Shown in pieces: positions 38,732 to 53,700 of a DNA stretch of 64,000 nucleotides. Origin of the DNA: Sphingomonas sp. KR3-1 (GTDB lineage: Bacteria; Pseudomonadota; Alphaproteobacteria; Sphingomonadales; Sphingomonadaceae). The notes under the pieces were generated by a model that saw only the letters and a program-made list of their open reading frames with translations, had not been told where the DNA came from and ran no database searches. The stretch covers positions 806,001 through 870,000 of the forward strand of contig NZ_JBDZDQ010000002.1 of assembly GCF_040049295.1 (NCBI RefSeq), read 5' to 3'. Both the position numbers and the translations under genes were made by a program. The stretch's first letter is position 1, and each line of letters starts with the position of its first letter.

Positions 38732-41700
38732 GTGAACAAGCTGAACCGTGGCCGTCTGTTGCTGTCGACGTGCCTGAGCGGCGTCGCGCTCGCCTGGACC
38801 CCCACCGCGCTGGCGCAGACGCAGGACAAGGATGCCAATTGGCAGCCGCGTGCCGAAGTCGATGCGCGCGCCGCTAACGGCAACAGCCAGGTCTCGTTCG
38901 ATCTCTTCGCCCCGGTGGCGCAGAACGACTCCAACCTCCTGTTCGTCGCCGGCCGGATCGGCACCGACGAGCGCTACGACCGAAACGGATCGGTCACGAT
39001 CGGCGGACGCGGCAAGATCGGCGAGGACGTCGCGATCGGCGTCAATGCCGGCGTCGATTTCTACAAGACCGACATCACCTCGCGCGACCAGACCGCGGTG
39101 TCGTTCGGCCTCGAAGGCTTCACCTCGGTCTTCGATCTGCACCTCAACTACCGCCTGCCGGTCAACAGCCGCCGCGCGATCGGCTATCTCGATCCCAATT
39201 CCACCGCGGCGGGCGTGGTCTCGGTCGAGAACAACCGGCTGATCGAGCGCAAGAGCGGCTGGCGACTCGAGGAAGTGCCGCTCGCCGGCGCCAATGCCGA
39301 GCTCGGCGCCCGGGCGCCGATCGCCAAGGATCTGAGCGTGCGCCTGTCGGGCGCCGGGTTCGATTATCGCGACGATGCGGCGGCCAAATCCTATCGCGGC
39401 GTGCGCGGCGGGCTCGAGCTCGACGTCGAGGATCCGCTCGGCACCGGCGGCCGCTTCTCGGTCGGCGCCGAGCTGCAGAACGACAATCGCTGGGGCACCC
39501 AGGCGCGCGGCATCGTGCGCCTCTCGATCCCGCTCGGCCGTGGCTCGCACGATCGCGGTTCGGGCAGCTCGGGCCTCGACCGGCAGATGGGCGAGCGGCT
39601 GCGGCGCGACTATGTGACGCCGTCGGGCACGCGCTACACCGATCTCACCAGCACCAACTTCGCGATCGACGCGCGCACCGGCGCGGCCTTCGGCAACGTC
39701 TATTTCACCAGCGGCGCGGCGGTCGCGGCGGGGGCGGGCACCAGCGCCAGCCCGACCACGCTCGGCGACGCGGTGACGCGCGCGGGCCAGAACGGCATCG
39801 TCGTCGCGCTCGGCGGGGCGGGCAATATTGCCAGCGCGGGCGTCACGCTCGCCACCAACCAGTATCTTGTCGGCGGCGCGAGCAGCGTCGATGTGAAGCA
39901 TTCGGACGGGTCGGTCACGGCGTTCGGCTTCGGTGGCACCAATGGCACGATCGTCGGCAGCAATGCCGGCGGCGCGGCCGTCACGCTCGGCACCGGCTCG
40001 GTGGTGCGCGACGTCACCGTGCGCGGCGCGGGCAGCGGCATCGCGGCCAATGGCGTGGGCGGATTCTCGCTTGAGCGCGTGGTCATCGAGAATACCGGCG
40101 GCGCGGGCCTCACGCTCACCAACACGCTCGGCAATGTCGTGGTCGATGGCATCACGATCCGGGGCGGCGCGGGCGCGGGTCTGGTCGTCAATGCCGGCAG
40201 CAACGTCACGATCCGCAACTCGACCATCGGCGGCGGCGCGGGCGCGATCGACATCAACGATGCCGGCGGCAACCTGACCACCTCGCTATCCAACCTCACG
40301 CTTTCGGCGACGGGCGGCAACGTCCTGGACATCGACGGCTCGGGCGCGGGCACGGTTACGGTGGCGGGGCTTTCGGGCATCAACATCGCCGGCGGCAATG
40401 GCGAGACCGGAGGCTTCGCGGCGCGCTACGTCACCTTCGATTCGAGCACCGCGGTGGGCATCCAGGCGGTCAATGCCGGCACGATGCAGGTCGGCACCGC
40501 GGCCGCGCGCGTCAACGGCGCGGGCGTGAGCATCACCGAGAGCGACGGCGCGCTGACCTTCGGCACGCTCAACGTGTTCAACAATGGCGGCACCGGCCTC
40601 ACGGTCAACAACACCAAGGCCGGCACCTTCACGCTCAGCAACACCACCGGCACGGTCAACACGACGGCGGGCGCGGCGCTCAGCCTCGATCCGCTGCTGA
40701 TCGACCTCAACTTCACGGCGGTCAGCTCGACCGGCGCGACCGGCGCGGGTATCGTGCTCGACAATGTCCAGGGTGCGGGCACTGGCGGCAATGCGCTCAA
40801 CATCGGCACGCTCACCATCACGGGCGTCGGGCAGCAGGGCCTGTGGATCTATGGCGGCTCGACCGGGCTGGTAACGATCGGCGGCGGCACGATCACCAAC
40901 AGCGGTGGCGCCTCGGTGCAGATCGGCCAGTCGGGCGTGGCGGGCAGCGGCGGCACGATCGGGCTCAATTTCGGCGCCGCGATCAGCGATTCCAGCGCAG
41001 GTCCGCTCGTCTCGATCTTCAACAGCGGCGGCGCTATCCGCTTCACCGGCGCGATCAGCGGCGCCGGGCCGATCACGATCAACGACACGCTCGCCGGATC
41101 TAGCGTCAACTTCCTCGGCGCGACGACGATCACCGGATCGACCTCGTCGGCGATCGCGCTCGACAACCTGGCGGGCACCACGACCTTCACCGGCCTGCTC
41201 ACCATCGCCAATCCCGTGGGCACCGGCATCGTCATCGGCACCGTGCCGGGCGGCGTGACCTTCGGCGATGTCGATATCACCGGCCTCGGCGCGGGTGTCG
41301 GCGCGAACTTCACCGGCACGCACGGCAACGTCACCTTCGGCACGCTCGACATCACCGGCACCGGCGTGGCCGGATCGACCGGCATCGACCTGACCGGCGC
41401 GACCAATGCCGGCGCGATCACGATCGCGCGTTCGAGCATCATCCAGGGCGTCGATATCGGCGTGAACCTGACCAACGCCGCGATCACCGGCAGCTTCCGC
41501 TATGGCGACGCCAACGCCGCCGACGGTCTGCAGAGCCGCATCACCGCCAACACCGTGATCGTCGTCGCCGGCATGGACGCGACCCACGGCACCTATAATT
41601 TCGCCGACGTCCAGCTCGACGGCAACACCAACAACATCACCGGCGGCAGCTTCACTGCCTATTACGTCCTTGCCGGCGCCAGCGGCGCGGGCACGGCCAC

Positions 41701-44700
41701 CGATCCGGGCAGCATCGCGGGCGCGGCGGCTTCCGGCGCGCAATATATCGTGCTGCTCAACAACCCGGCCGGCGGGCAGGACGTGATCGACACCACCGGC
41801 CTGGCCGGCGGCGCGCTGAACCTCACTGCGGGCCAGTCGCTGGTCAGCTTCCTCAACACCGATTTCTTCGCGGTCACCGGCGCGACCGTGCCGGCCAACC
41901 TGATCGTCACCAATCTCGGCCCGACGGGCATCGCCAACACCTATGCCGGTTCGGGCGCCGCGATCCTGACCAGCACGGTGGTGGGCAGCGCGACAGTCCG
42001 CCTGGCGAACGACACGCGGATCGACGGCGTCGTCATCAGCAACGCGGTCGGCAACGGTATCGTCGGTGTCGGCGTGTCGAATGCCATCATCCAGAACTCG
42101 AATGTCTCGGTTAGCGGCGCGGCGGTCAGCATCAACGACGGTGGCGCTGCCGCCTCGGTCACTCTTACCAACCTGAACCTGTCGGCGAGCGGCGGCCGCG
42201 TTCTGACGCTCAGCGGCGCGGGGGCGGGGACGCTCAACGTCTCGGGCACCAATATCAACGTCACCGCCACGGGCACCGCCAGCGCGGTCAACGTGGCCGA
42301 TGTGACAGTCGGCACGCTCAACATCAACGCGATCAGCACCCAGACCGCGACCAGCAACGCAGTGCAGTTCACCCAGGTGGCCGGCGGAACGGTGAACGTC
42401 GGCAGCATCACGGTGCAGGGCACCAACGCGGCGCCGGCGGGCTTCGGCCTGGTCGTCGGAAACAGCAGCGCGACGGTGAATATCGGCGCGGTCAACATCT
42501 CCAATACGAGCGCCGCGGCCGTCACCGTCACTGGCAACAGCGGCAATGTGACGCTGGGACCCGTCACGGTCGTCAACAGCGGCGGCGTCGGCAGCACCGG
42601 CGGCGTGAACCTCTCGAACAATACCGGCAACGTGACGCTCGGGGCAGTGTCGGTCGACGGGAGCGCGAGCAACGGCGTTCGCATCAGCGACAATAGCGGC
42701 ACCGTTTCGCTCGGCCAGGTTACGGTCAACAATGTCGCCGGCGCAGGCCTGCTCGTCGCGAACGCGGCTGGCAACACGACGATTGCGGGCGCTTCGATCA
42801 CCGGCGCCGCCAACGGCGTCCAAGTCTCCAACATCTCGGGCAACGTCACCGTCGGCGCGACGAGCATCGCGAACAGCACCGGCACCGGCATCCTGATCAA
42901 CGGGGTGGCCGGCACCGTCAACTTCGGCGCCACCGCCATCGCCAACAGCGCCGGCATCGTGCTCGGAATCGGCAGCACCGGCCGGATCGCGTTCGGCGAT
43001 ACCGACATCACCGGCCTCGGCGCGAACAAGACCGGCGTCGACGCGCGCGCTAGCGAGGGCATTGTCAGCTTCGCGACGCTCGACATCACCGGCACCTCGA
43101 CCACCGGCACGCGCGGCATCGACCTGACCGGTGCGGCCTATGTCGGCAGCCTCACCGTCACAGAAAGCAGCACGATCACCGGTGTCGGCACCGGCGTCGA
43201 CCTGACCAACGCGCGCATCACCGGCAGCTTCCGCTATGGCGACGGCTCGAACAGCGATGTCGACGGCGCGCATTCGATCATCAACGCGGTCACGCCGATC
43301 GCGATCGCCGGGCTCAACCAGACCGTCGGCGGCTACAACTTCTCCGATGTCGCTCTGACCGGCGACACTACCAATCTCGCGACCAACCCGGTCACGCTGT
43401 TCTTCGTCGAGCAGGGCCGCACCGGTATCGGCACCAAGACCGATCCGGGCAGCCTCGCCGCGGCGCTCACCGCCAACGCGACCGTGATCGTGCTGCTCAA
43501 CAACCCGGCGGGCGGCAATGACACGCTCGACCTCGGCAGCACCTTCACGCTCGACGCCAATCAGCGGATCATCGGCTTCCTTAACGGCGATACCCAGACT
43601 GTCGGCGGCGGCACGCCGGCCAATCTGTTCCTGTACGGCATCACCCCGGGCACCGTGACCAACCCCTATGCGGGTTCTGGTGCGGCGCTGTTCACCAACA
43701 GCGGCGCGGGCGCGACCATCACGCTGTCGAGCGGCTCGTCGATCGACGGGCTGCGCATCGGCGGCGCCGGCATCGGCGTCTCGGGCATCGGCGTCTCGGG
43801 CGTCTCGATCACCAACTCGATCATCTCGGGCGGCACCGGCGCGATCCTGCTGCGCGACGGCGGCACTGCGGCTTCGGCGACGCTCTCCAACCTGTCGCTC
43901 TCCGCCACCGGCGGCACCGTGCTCAACCTGCTCGGCACCAATGGCGGCACGCTCTCGCTCAGTGGCTCGGGCCTTGCGATAGCCGCGACGGGCAATGCCC
44001 GTGGCCTGGCGATGGACACCGTCACGCTGGCCGGCAATCTCGGCTTCACGACCGTCTCGACGTTGACCTCGGCCGGCTCGGGCGTCTCGCTCGCGAACAA
44101 TATCGGCAGCGGCGGGATCAGCTTCGCCAGCATCAACGTCGCCGGCACGACCTCGGGTTCTGCCGTCCGCGTGGTCGGCAACAGCACCGCGGTCAGCCTC
44201 GGCAACGTGACCGTGGGCGGCACGACCGGTGTGGGCAGCTACGGCATCGAGGTCGGCAACAACCCGGGCAACGTCACGCTCGGCACCTTCAACATCAGCA
44301 ACACCGGCGCGGGCGGCCTGCTGGTGTTCGGCATGCCCGCCACCTTCACCGCGGCCGGCGGCACCGTCACCAACAGCGGCACGATGGGCATCGGCATCGG
44401 CGATGTCGACGGATCGGTTACCTTCACCGGCGCCGTCACGATCACCAATCCGGGCACCGCGGGCATCGCCTTCAATACCGGCAGCACCGGCACGATCAGC
44501 TTCGGGGATGTGGACATCCTCGGCCTCGCCGCGAACAAGACGGGCGTCGACGCGCGCCTCGCCTCGGGCAACATCACCTTCGCCACGCTCGATATCGCCG
44601 GCACCTCGACGGCCGGCACGCGCGGTATCGACCTGACCGGCGCGACCTTCGCCGGCAACCTGATCGTCACCGGCAGCAGCACGATCACCGGCGTCGGCAC

Positions 44701-47700
44701 CGGCGTCGATCTCACCAACGCCGCGATCACCGGCAGCTTCCGCTTCGGCGACGGCTCGAGCACCGATGCGAACGGTGCGGGTTCGACGATCAGCGCCGTG
44801 ACTCCGCTCATCGTCGCCGGGCTCAACGCGCTGCAGGGCAACTATGACTTCGCCGACGTCAACCTGGTCGGCGACACCAGCAGCCTGGCGACGTCGGCAA
44901 CCGTGTATTGGGTGCTGGCGGGCGCGAGCGGCGCCGGCACGCGCACCGATCCGGGCAGCCTGGCGGGCGCCGCGGCATCGGGTGCCGATGTCATCATCCT
45001 GGTCAACAATCCGGCCGGCGGCACCGACACGCTCGACGCGGCCAGCGCTCCCGGCGGCACCTTCACGCTGATCGACGGCCAGTCGCTGCGCGGCTTCCTC
45101 AATGGCGACACGATCTCGCTGCCGGGCGGCGCCCCGGCGAACGTCGTGCTCTACAACATTGCCCAGGGCTTCGTGACCAACCCCTTCTCGGGTTCGGGCG
45201 CACCGACGCTGACCAACAGCTCGGCCCTAGGGGCCGATACCGTCACCGTCACCGGCAACAACCTGATCGATGGCGTGGTGATCGCCAGCAACACCGGCAC
45301 CGGTGTTGTCGGTGTCGGCGCGTCGAACGTGACGATCCGCAACAGCATCATCTCGGGTGCTGACAGCGCGATCGACTTCAGCGACGGCGGTGCCACCGCG
45401 AGCATCGCGCTCAGCAACCTGCGCCTCTGGGCCACCAACAACTCGACCGTGCTCGCCGCCTATCGGACCGGTGCGGGCTCGACGACGATCACCCAGCTCT
45501 CCAACATCACGGTCGAAGGCGGCCATGGCGAAGGGCGTGGGGCCTATTTCGCGGGCGCGATCTTCGATTCCGATCCCGCGAGTGCGGGCTATTCGAACGT
45601 CGATGCCTCGCTTCAGCTCGGCAGCGCGGCGACCCGCGTCACCGGCACAGGCGTCGATCTCACCGGCGCGACCGGCTCGCTGAACTTCTCCGGCCTCGGC
45701 ATCTACAACCAGGGCGGCAGTGGCCTGGCCGCCATCGGTGCCGGCCTGAACCTCACCAGCACCACCGGCACCATCGACACGCTGAACGGCACCAGCCTGT
45801 CGCTCAGCAATGCGCAGATCGACCTGGTGCTCGCCAGCCTCGTCCATGCGGGCACCGGAAACGGCGTCACCAGCGTCAACAACCTCACCGGCCTCGGCTC
45901 GGGCGGCCGCGCGCTGCAGGTCGCCGCGCTCAACGTCACCTCGGGCACGAGCGGCATCGCGATCTCGGGCGATGTCTTTGGCGGGGTCGGCTTCGGCGCC
46001 GGGTCGAGCATCACCGGCACCACCGGTCCGGCGATCACGCTCGCCAGCGGGGTCGGCGCGCTCGACTTCACCTATGGTGGCAGCGTCACCCAGGGCGCCA
46101 ACGCGGCGCTGCTCGATGTCGCGAACCATCACGGCACGATCACCTTCGGCGCCGGCAGCAGCCTGTCGGCCACCAACGGCACCGGCCTGCAATTCACCAA
46201 TGCCGACGGCACCTATGCCTTTAACGGCACGACCACGCTGAACGGCGGCGATGCCGGCATCGACATTGTCGGCGGTTCGGCCGGCACCTTCACCTTCGGC
46301 GCGGGCGTCGTGATCACCAACCCGAGCGGGGCGGCGATCGACATCGCCAACTCGACGGCGAGCGTGAGCTATATCGGCACGGTCAACCAGTCGATCGGCG
46401 CGGCGCTGACCGTCTCGGCGCATTCGGCCGGCACGCTGAATTTCAGCGGCGCGACGTTCAACGTCACCGGCGGCGATGGCATGTCATTCGACAATGCCGA
46501 CGGCACGTACAGCTTCGGCAACGCGACGCTGTCCGGCGGCGCGCAGATCGGGATCACCAACGGGTCGGCCGGCACCTTCGCCTTCGGTTCGGGCACCAGC
46601 ATCACCGACGCGGCCGGCGCGGATCTCTTCGTCAGCAACTCGACGGCCAACGTCACCTATGCGGGCCAGATCAACCAGTCGCTTGCAGGCCTTGCCGCGC
46701 TCGACCTCGGAACGCATTCGGGCGGCACGATCGACTTCACCGGCGCGACGTTCAACGTCACCGGCGGCACCGGCCTGTCGTTCTTCGATGCGGACGGCAC
46801 CTATAGCTTCGGTGATGTCGCCCTCTCGGGCGGCGCGCGCCTGACGGTCCTCGGCGGTTCGGCCGGCGCCTTCACGTTCGGCAATGTCGACATCACCGGC
46901 CTCGCCGCCAACACCACGGCGGTGAACCTCACCGGCGCGACCGGCAACGTTACCTTCGCCACGCTCGACATCACTGGCGCCTCGACGGCCGGCACGCGCG
47001 GCATCGACCTGACCGGCAGCACGACTGCCGGCAATGTGATCGTCAGCGGCAGCAGCCAGATCGCCGGCGTCGGCATCGGCGTGGACCTCACCACTGCCGC
47101 AATCACCGGCAATTTCCGCTATGGCGACGGTTCGAACAGCGATGCGAACGGCGCGGCATCGAACATCACTGCGGTGACCCCGCTGGTGATCGCCGGCCTG
47201 AATGGCGGCACCGGCACCTACAATTTCGCCGACGTCAATCTGAACGGCGACACCACGAATCTGTCCGTCTCGGCCTATTTCGTGCTCGCGGGCGCTAGCG
47301 GCACCGGTACGCGCAGCGATCCGGGCACGCTGGCGGGTGCCGAGGCGGCGGGCGCGACCTATATCGTGCTGCTCAACGATCCGAATGGCGGCAACGACAT
47401 TCTCGACGCGACGGCGGGGGCGGGCGGATCGCTAGACCTGGCCGGCGGCCAGTCGCTATTCAGCTTCCGGGACACCGACAGCTTCGTCGTGGGCGGCGGC
47501 GCGCCGGCCAATGTCCTGCTGTTCAATGTCCAGACCGGCGTGATCTCCAACCCGTTCGCGGGCTCGGGCGCGCCGACGCTCACCGCGAGCGGCGCCAACG
47601 CGACCGTCACGCTGGGCGGCGGCAATACCATCGACGGCGTCATCATCGCCAATTCGGGCACCGGCGCGGGCGTGCTTGGCAACGGCGCCGCGGCACCGAT

Positions 47701-50700
47701 CATCATCCGCAACAGCGCCATCTCGGGCGGTGCCGCGGGCGCGATCCGAATCTATGACAATGCCGCGAATGTCGGCCTCGCGCTGAGCAACCTCACGCTC
47801 GCCGCGAACGGCGGCAACATCCTGAATCTCGACGGCAGCGGCACCGGCACGTTCACGGTCTCGCAGCTGTCGAACCTGACCGTCGTCCACACCACGGAAA
47901 CCGGCGGCTTCGTCTTCAACGACCTGACCTTCGATTCCGATACGGTCGCCGCCGGCCTCCAGGCGGTCTCCGCCGGCGCGCTGACGCTGGGCACCACCGG
48001 TGCGCGCATCACCGGCACTGGCCTCAGCCTGACCAACGTGTTCGGCACGCTCAACTTCACCGATCTCAACATCGCCAACGATGCCGGCACCGGCCTGATC
48101 GTCGCCAATTCAAAGGCGAACAACTTCGTCCTCGGCACCACCGGCGGCGCGATCGATACGACGGGCGGCACCGCGATCAACCTCGATCCGCTGACGATCA
48201 ACATGGTGCTCGGCTCGGTCAGCTCGACCGGCGGCGCCTATGGCGTGCTGCTCGACCAGGTCGAGGGCAGCTTCACCGTCACTGGCGCGGTCAATGTGAG
48301 CGGCGCGACCACCGCCGCGATCGCGATCCGCGACAACACCGCGCAGACCGACGCGATGGACGCCCATTTCCAGGGCGCGGTGACGATCAGCAACACCGCC
48401 GGCGCGGGCGTCTCGCTCACCAACAATGCCGGCGCGACGGTCGACTTCGCCGGCGGCCTCGGCATCACCACTACCACCGGCGCGGGCTTTACCGCCACCG
48501 GCGGCGGCGCGTTCAGCGTCACCGGCAGCAGCAACACGATCACTACGGGCAATGCCGGGGCGCTGGCGCTCAGCGGCGTCACCGTCGCAGCCGGCGGTGC
48601 CACCTTCGATCAGATCACCTCGGCACCGACCGCCGCCAATGCGGTGAGGGTGTTCGACGTGAACCTGGCCGGCGCGCTCAATTTCGGCGGGCTGGATATC
48701 GATGCCTCCAACGCGGCGGTGTCGATCAACAACCTGACCGGCACCGGCGGCGTCAATATGACTGGCGTCCTCGACATCGACAGCGTCATCGGCTTTTCGC
48801 TCTCGGGCACGCTCGGCACGATCAACATCGCGAACACGGCAGGATCGTCGCTGACGATCTACGGCGGCGGTGAGGGCATCCGCTTGGCCAACGCGACCAG
48901 CGGCACGGTGAACGTCGCCACTGCCGGCGGCAGCGCGGCCATCAACGGCACGAGCGGATCGGCTGTTGCGATTTACAGCAGCACCGGCAGCACGCTGAAC
49001 TATGGCGGCACGATCGGTCTGTCCGCGGGATCGGTCCTGACGGTGGGTGGCGGCACGGCTGCGGTCACGCTATCCGGCGCGATCAACTCGACGAGCAGCG
49101 GCACTGCGTTCAACTTCGCCGATGCCGACGGCAGCTACACCATCTCCGGCGCCGTGACCCAGAGCAACGGCCCGGGCGTGATCGTCAATACGGCCAGCAG
49201 CGGCGACATCACCTTCTCGAACGCAAGCAAGGTGTTCAGCACCGGCGCCAACACGGCGATCAGCATGGGCGGCACCGGCACGCTGTCCTTCACCGGCGGC
49301 GGGCTCGACATCGACACGACGACCGGCACCGGTTTCAGCACGACCGCCGGTACCATTGCCGTCACCGGCAGCGGCAACACGATCACCGTCGGCAACGCGA
49401 TCGCTCTCAACCTGGCCGGGATCATGGTCGGCGGGGCTGGGGTCACGTTCGACGGCATCACTGCCGCGCCGACGGCGGCGACCGCGCTCATCGTGGCCAA
49501 CGACACCATGACCGGCGCGCTGAATATCGGCGGCCTCCGCGTGACGGGCACCGGCGCTGCGGCCTTGTTCAACAACATCTCCGGTTCGGGCGGCATCAAC
49601 CTGACCGGCACGATCGATATAGACGGCGGCGCGGGCCTCCAGTTCAGCGGCGGCCTGGGCACGATCAACGTCGCCAATGTCGCCGGCTCCGTCCTGACCA
49701 TCGACGGCACCTCGCGCGCGATCCGCTTCACCGGCGTGACCAGCGGCACGGTGAACGTCGCCAGCAGCGCCGGCACGGCCTCGATCGGTGCAACCGCCAG
49801 TTCGACCTCCGCGGCGATCACGGCGACCGGCGGCGCCGGCACGCTCAACTATGGCGGCACCATCGCGGCAAGCAGCGGCTCGGTGCTGGCAGTGAGCAAC
49901 AGCACGGGCGGCATCACGCTCGCCGGGGCGATCACCGCGACGAGCGCGGCCACGGCGTTCATCTTCGCGGACGCCGACGGCAGCTACACGATCTCCGGCA
50001 CGGTGACCCAGAGCAACGGCGCGGGCGTCGCGATCGACGCGGCGAGCAGCGGCGCGGTCACCTTCTCCGGCGCATCGAAGAAGTTCAGCACCGGCATCAA
50101 CACCGCGGTCAGCATGGGCGGCACCGGCACGCTATCCTTCACCGGCGGCGGGCTCGACATCGACACCACCAGCGCTACCGGCCTCAGCGCGACCGCCGGC
50201 GCGCTCGTGGTCCTCGGCGCGAGCAACACGATCGACACCACCACGGGCCAGATCCTCAACCTCAGCGGCGTGACCGGCGGCACCGGCGGCATCAACTTCG
50301 CCTCGCTGACCGCCACCGGCACGGTCGCCAACAACGGCATCGTGCTGAGCAACCTCACCGGCGCCACCTTCAATGGCGGCACGGTCAACATCGCCGGCAC
50401 CAGCGGCGGCGCCAATGACGGCATCCTGGTGAGCACCGGCACGGCAGCGATCACCTTCGGCGCGACCACGATCGGCACCGCCGGCAGCCACGCCATCGAA
50501 CTGCTCAATAGCGGTTCGATGGTGACCTTCGGCACGATGGCCCTGACGGGCGCCGGCAGCAGCACCGTGCAAATCGGCGGCTCGACCGGTCCGGTCACGC
50601 TCGGTACCGGCACGATCACTGCTACCGGCGGCGCCAACTATGCGGTTTCGATCACCGGCGGCACCGGCGACATCACGGTCGGCTCGACGCTCGGCGGCAC

Positions 50701-53700
50701 CAGGATGGTGACGATCAACGATCACGAGACCGGCACCGTGACCTTCAGCGGCAACATGTCTTCGACGGTGGCCGGGATCTTGATCACCAACGTCAATTCG
50801 GGCCTGATCACCTTCACCGGTCAGACCCTCGCCCTGAACGCCACCAGCGGCGGCGTCACCATGGCCGGTAACAGCGGCGGCACGATCGACTTCAACATGG
50901 CCGCGGGCGGCAACGGCCTCGACATCGTCAGCACCGGCACCGGCTTCAATGCCGGCTCGGGCGGCACGGTCATCGTGCGCGGCACCGGCAACTCGATCAG
51001 CACGACCGGCACCGGAACCGCGCTCAGCCTGCAGAACGTGACGATCGGCACCAACGGCTTCACCTTCGACAGCGTCAGCGCCAGTGGCGCGACGACCGGC
51101 ATCCTGCTCAACGGCGTCGCCACCACCGGCCCGGCGCTGAGCCTCGGCACGGTGAACCTGCAGGCTATCACCTCGCGCGGCATCGACGTCATCGGTATCC
51201 TCGGGGCCGGCCTGTCGATCACCGATCTCGACATCGGCCTGAACAGCAACAGCGCGGTGGCGCTCAACTTCAACGGCACGACGATCAACGCTCCGATCAT
51301 CATCGGCGACTTCGACGTTACCAATTCGGGGGGCGCGGGCACCAGCATCGGTGTTGACCTGCGCGGTACGCTTGGCGGCGCGAGCATCCTGCTGGGTGGA
51401 CAGATGGGCGCCTCAAGCTCGATCTCGGGCGTCGGCACCGGCATCTATCTCAACGCCTCGACCAACGCGCTGTTCACCTATGGCGACGGCGAATCGGGCA
51501 TCGACACGGGCTCGACGATCTCGGCGACCACCGCGATCGACGCGACCAACGCGCCGACGCTGGGCACCTACGACTTCCGCGACGTGGCCTTCTCGGGCAG
51601 CCCGGGCGCGGGCTTCGGGCTTAACCACATCTATTTCGTCGACTCGGATGGCGGCACCGGCGGCGGCAATGGCAGCGGCTCGGACGGCAGCAACCCGATG
51701 ACGCTGGCTGCGGCGGAACTGATCGCCGCGGCGCAGGACATGATCATCCTGGTCAACAACGGCAACGCGATCAGCGCCGCCGGCTCGAACGGCAATGACT
51801 CGCTCGTGCTCGCCTCGAACGTCCAGGTCCGCGGCTTCGGCGATGGCGTCGGCGGCGGTGCCGGCACCGGCAGCGCGCCGATCAACATCACGCTCACCGT
51901 GCCTTCGACGATCCTGCTGTCGGGCGGCACCAGCTTCAACATCGCCGATCCCACCGGCAACGGTGCGGCGACGCTCACCAGCGCGGCGGGCGCGAACCTG
52001 ATCACGCTGGGCGCGACGGGCAACCACCTGTCGGGCTTCATCCTAGACGGCGGCGGCGCCGTGTCGCGCGGCATCAAGGACAATGGCGCCGGCGCGACCA
52101 ATACGCTCCTCGACTATCTGACGGTCCGCAATTTCGGGACGATGGGCATCGAGATCACGCCGTCGACCAGCACGACGATCGATCACGTTTCCTTCTCGGG
52201 CAACCCGGGCGGCGACGTTCTGCTCAACGCCGCGAACTCGGTGCTGACCAACATCGTCAGCAACGGCGGCGGCATCACGCTAAACAACGCCACTGGCACG
52301 ACGACGCTGACCAATGTGAACCTGACCGGCGGCGCCGGCCTGGTCTTCACGAATGCGACAGGCACGATCAACGCGACGAATGTCGATGTCACCAATCCGC
52401 TGGTCGCGGGTCTCACGATCTCGGGCGGCACGGCTGCGTTCACCTTCGACTCGACCAGCTCGGTCACCAAGAGCGGTGCCGGCGCGGCGCTGAGCATCGG
52501 CGGCGGTCACGCCACCGGCACCTTCACCTATGCGGGTACGCTCAACATCACCGGCGGCACCGGTCTCCAGTTCGACAATGCCGACGGCACCTACAACTTC
52601 ACCGGCAATACGACGCTCGCCGGCGGCGACGCGGGTATCGACATCCTGAACGGTTCGGGTGGCAGCTTCGTCTTCGGCACGAACACCACGATCACCAGCC
52701 CGACGGGCACGGCGTTCAACGTCTCGGGCAGCACCGCCGCGATCACGTACAGCGGCAATATCACCCAGGCGAACAACGCGGCGCTGGTCTCGTTCCTCAA
52801 CCATTCGGGCGGCACGGTCACCTTCCAGACCGGCACGCTGAGCGCGACCAACGGCACCGGCCTGCAGTTCGACAATGCCGACGCGACCTACGCCTTCAAC
52901 GGCACGACGACGCTGAACGGCGGCGACGCCGGCGTCGACATCCTCAATGGTTCGGGCGGCACCTTCACCTTCGCTTCGGGCGCGTCGATCACCAGCCCGA
53001 CGGGCACGGCGTTCAACGTCTCGGGCAGCACCGCCGCCGTCACCTACAATGGCAGCATCACCCAGGCGAACAACGCCGCGCTGGTCAACGTCCTCAACCA
53101 TGCGGGCGGGACGCTGACCTTCCAGGGCGGCACGCTGAGCGCCTCCAACGGCACCGGCCTGCAGTTCAACAACGCCGACGGCACCTATAACTTCAACGGC
53201 ACGACGACGCTGAACGGCGGCGATGCGGGCGTCGACATCGTCAACGGCTCGGATGGCACCTTCGGCTTCGGCAGCGGCGCCGCGATCACCCATGCCGCAG
53301 CGGGCGACGCCTTCGTCCTTACTGATAGCAACTCGAACCTGACCTATGCGGGCACTGTCAGCGACGCCAATGGCTATGCCGTCCGCATCGACAACCACGA
53401 TGCTGGTGCGGTGACCTTCAACGGCAACAGCGCGATCAGCGCGAGCGGCGCCAATGCGCTGGGCCTGAGCGTGACCAACAGCAATGGCGGCACGGTCAAC
53501 TTCAACGGGACGACGACGCTGTCGACCCAGGCCAACAACGCCGTCACACTGAGCGCGAATGCGGGCGGTACGGTCGCATTCAGCTCGGTCGGCACCGCGC
53601 TGGGCATCACCACCACCAGCGGCACCGCCTTCGTGATTTCCGGCGGCGGCACGATCAACGCGACCGGCCCGAACAGTACCATCACGACCGGCTCGGGCAC

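Noticed and set aside
40286..43273. Minus-strand open frame of 995 codons and others (45.2-46.4, 52.3-54.8 kb) within the giant gene
   Set aside because: They are antisense to repetitive GC-rich coding sequence, composed mostly of Arg, Ala, Asp and Gly repeats, and have no start signals. The plus-strand protein has clear signal peptide and strand periodicity.
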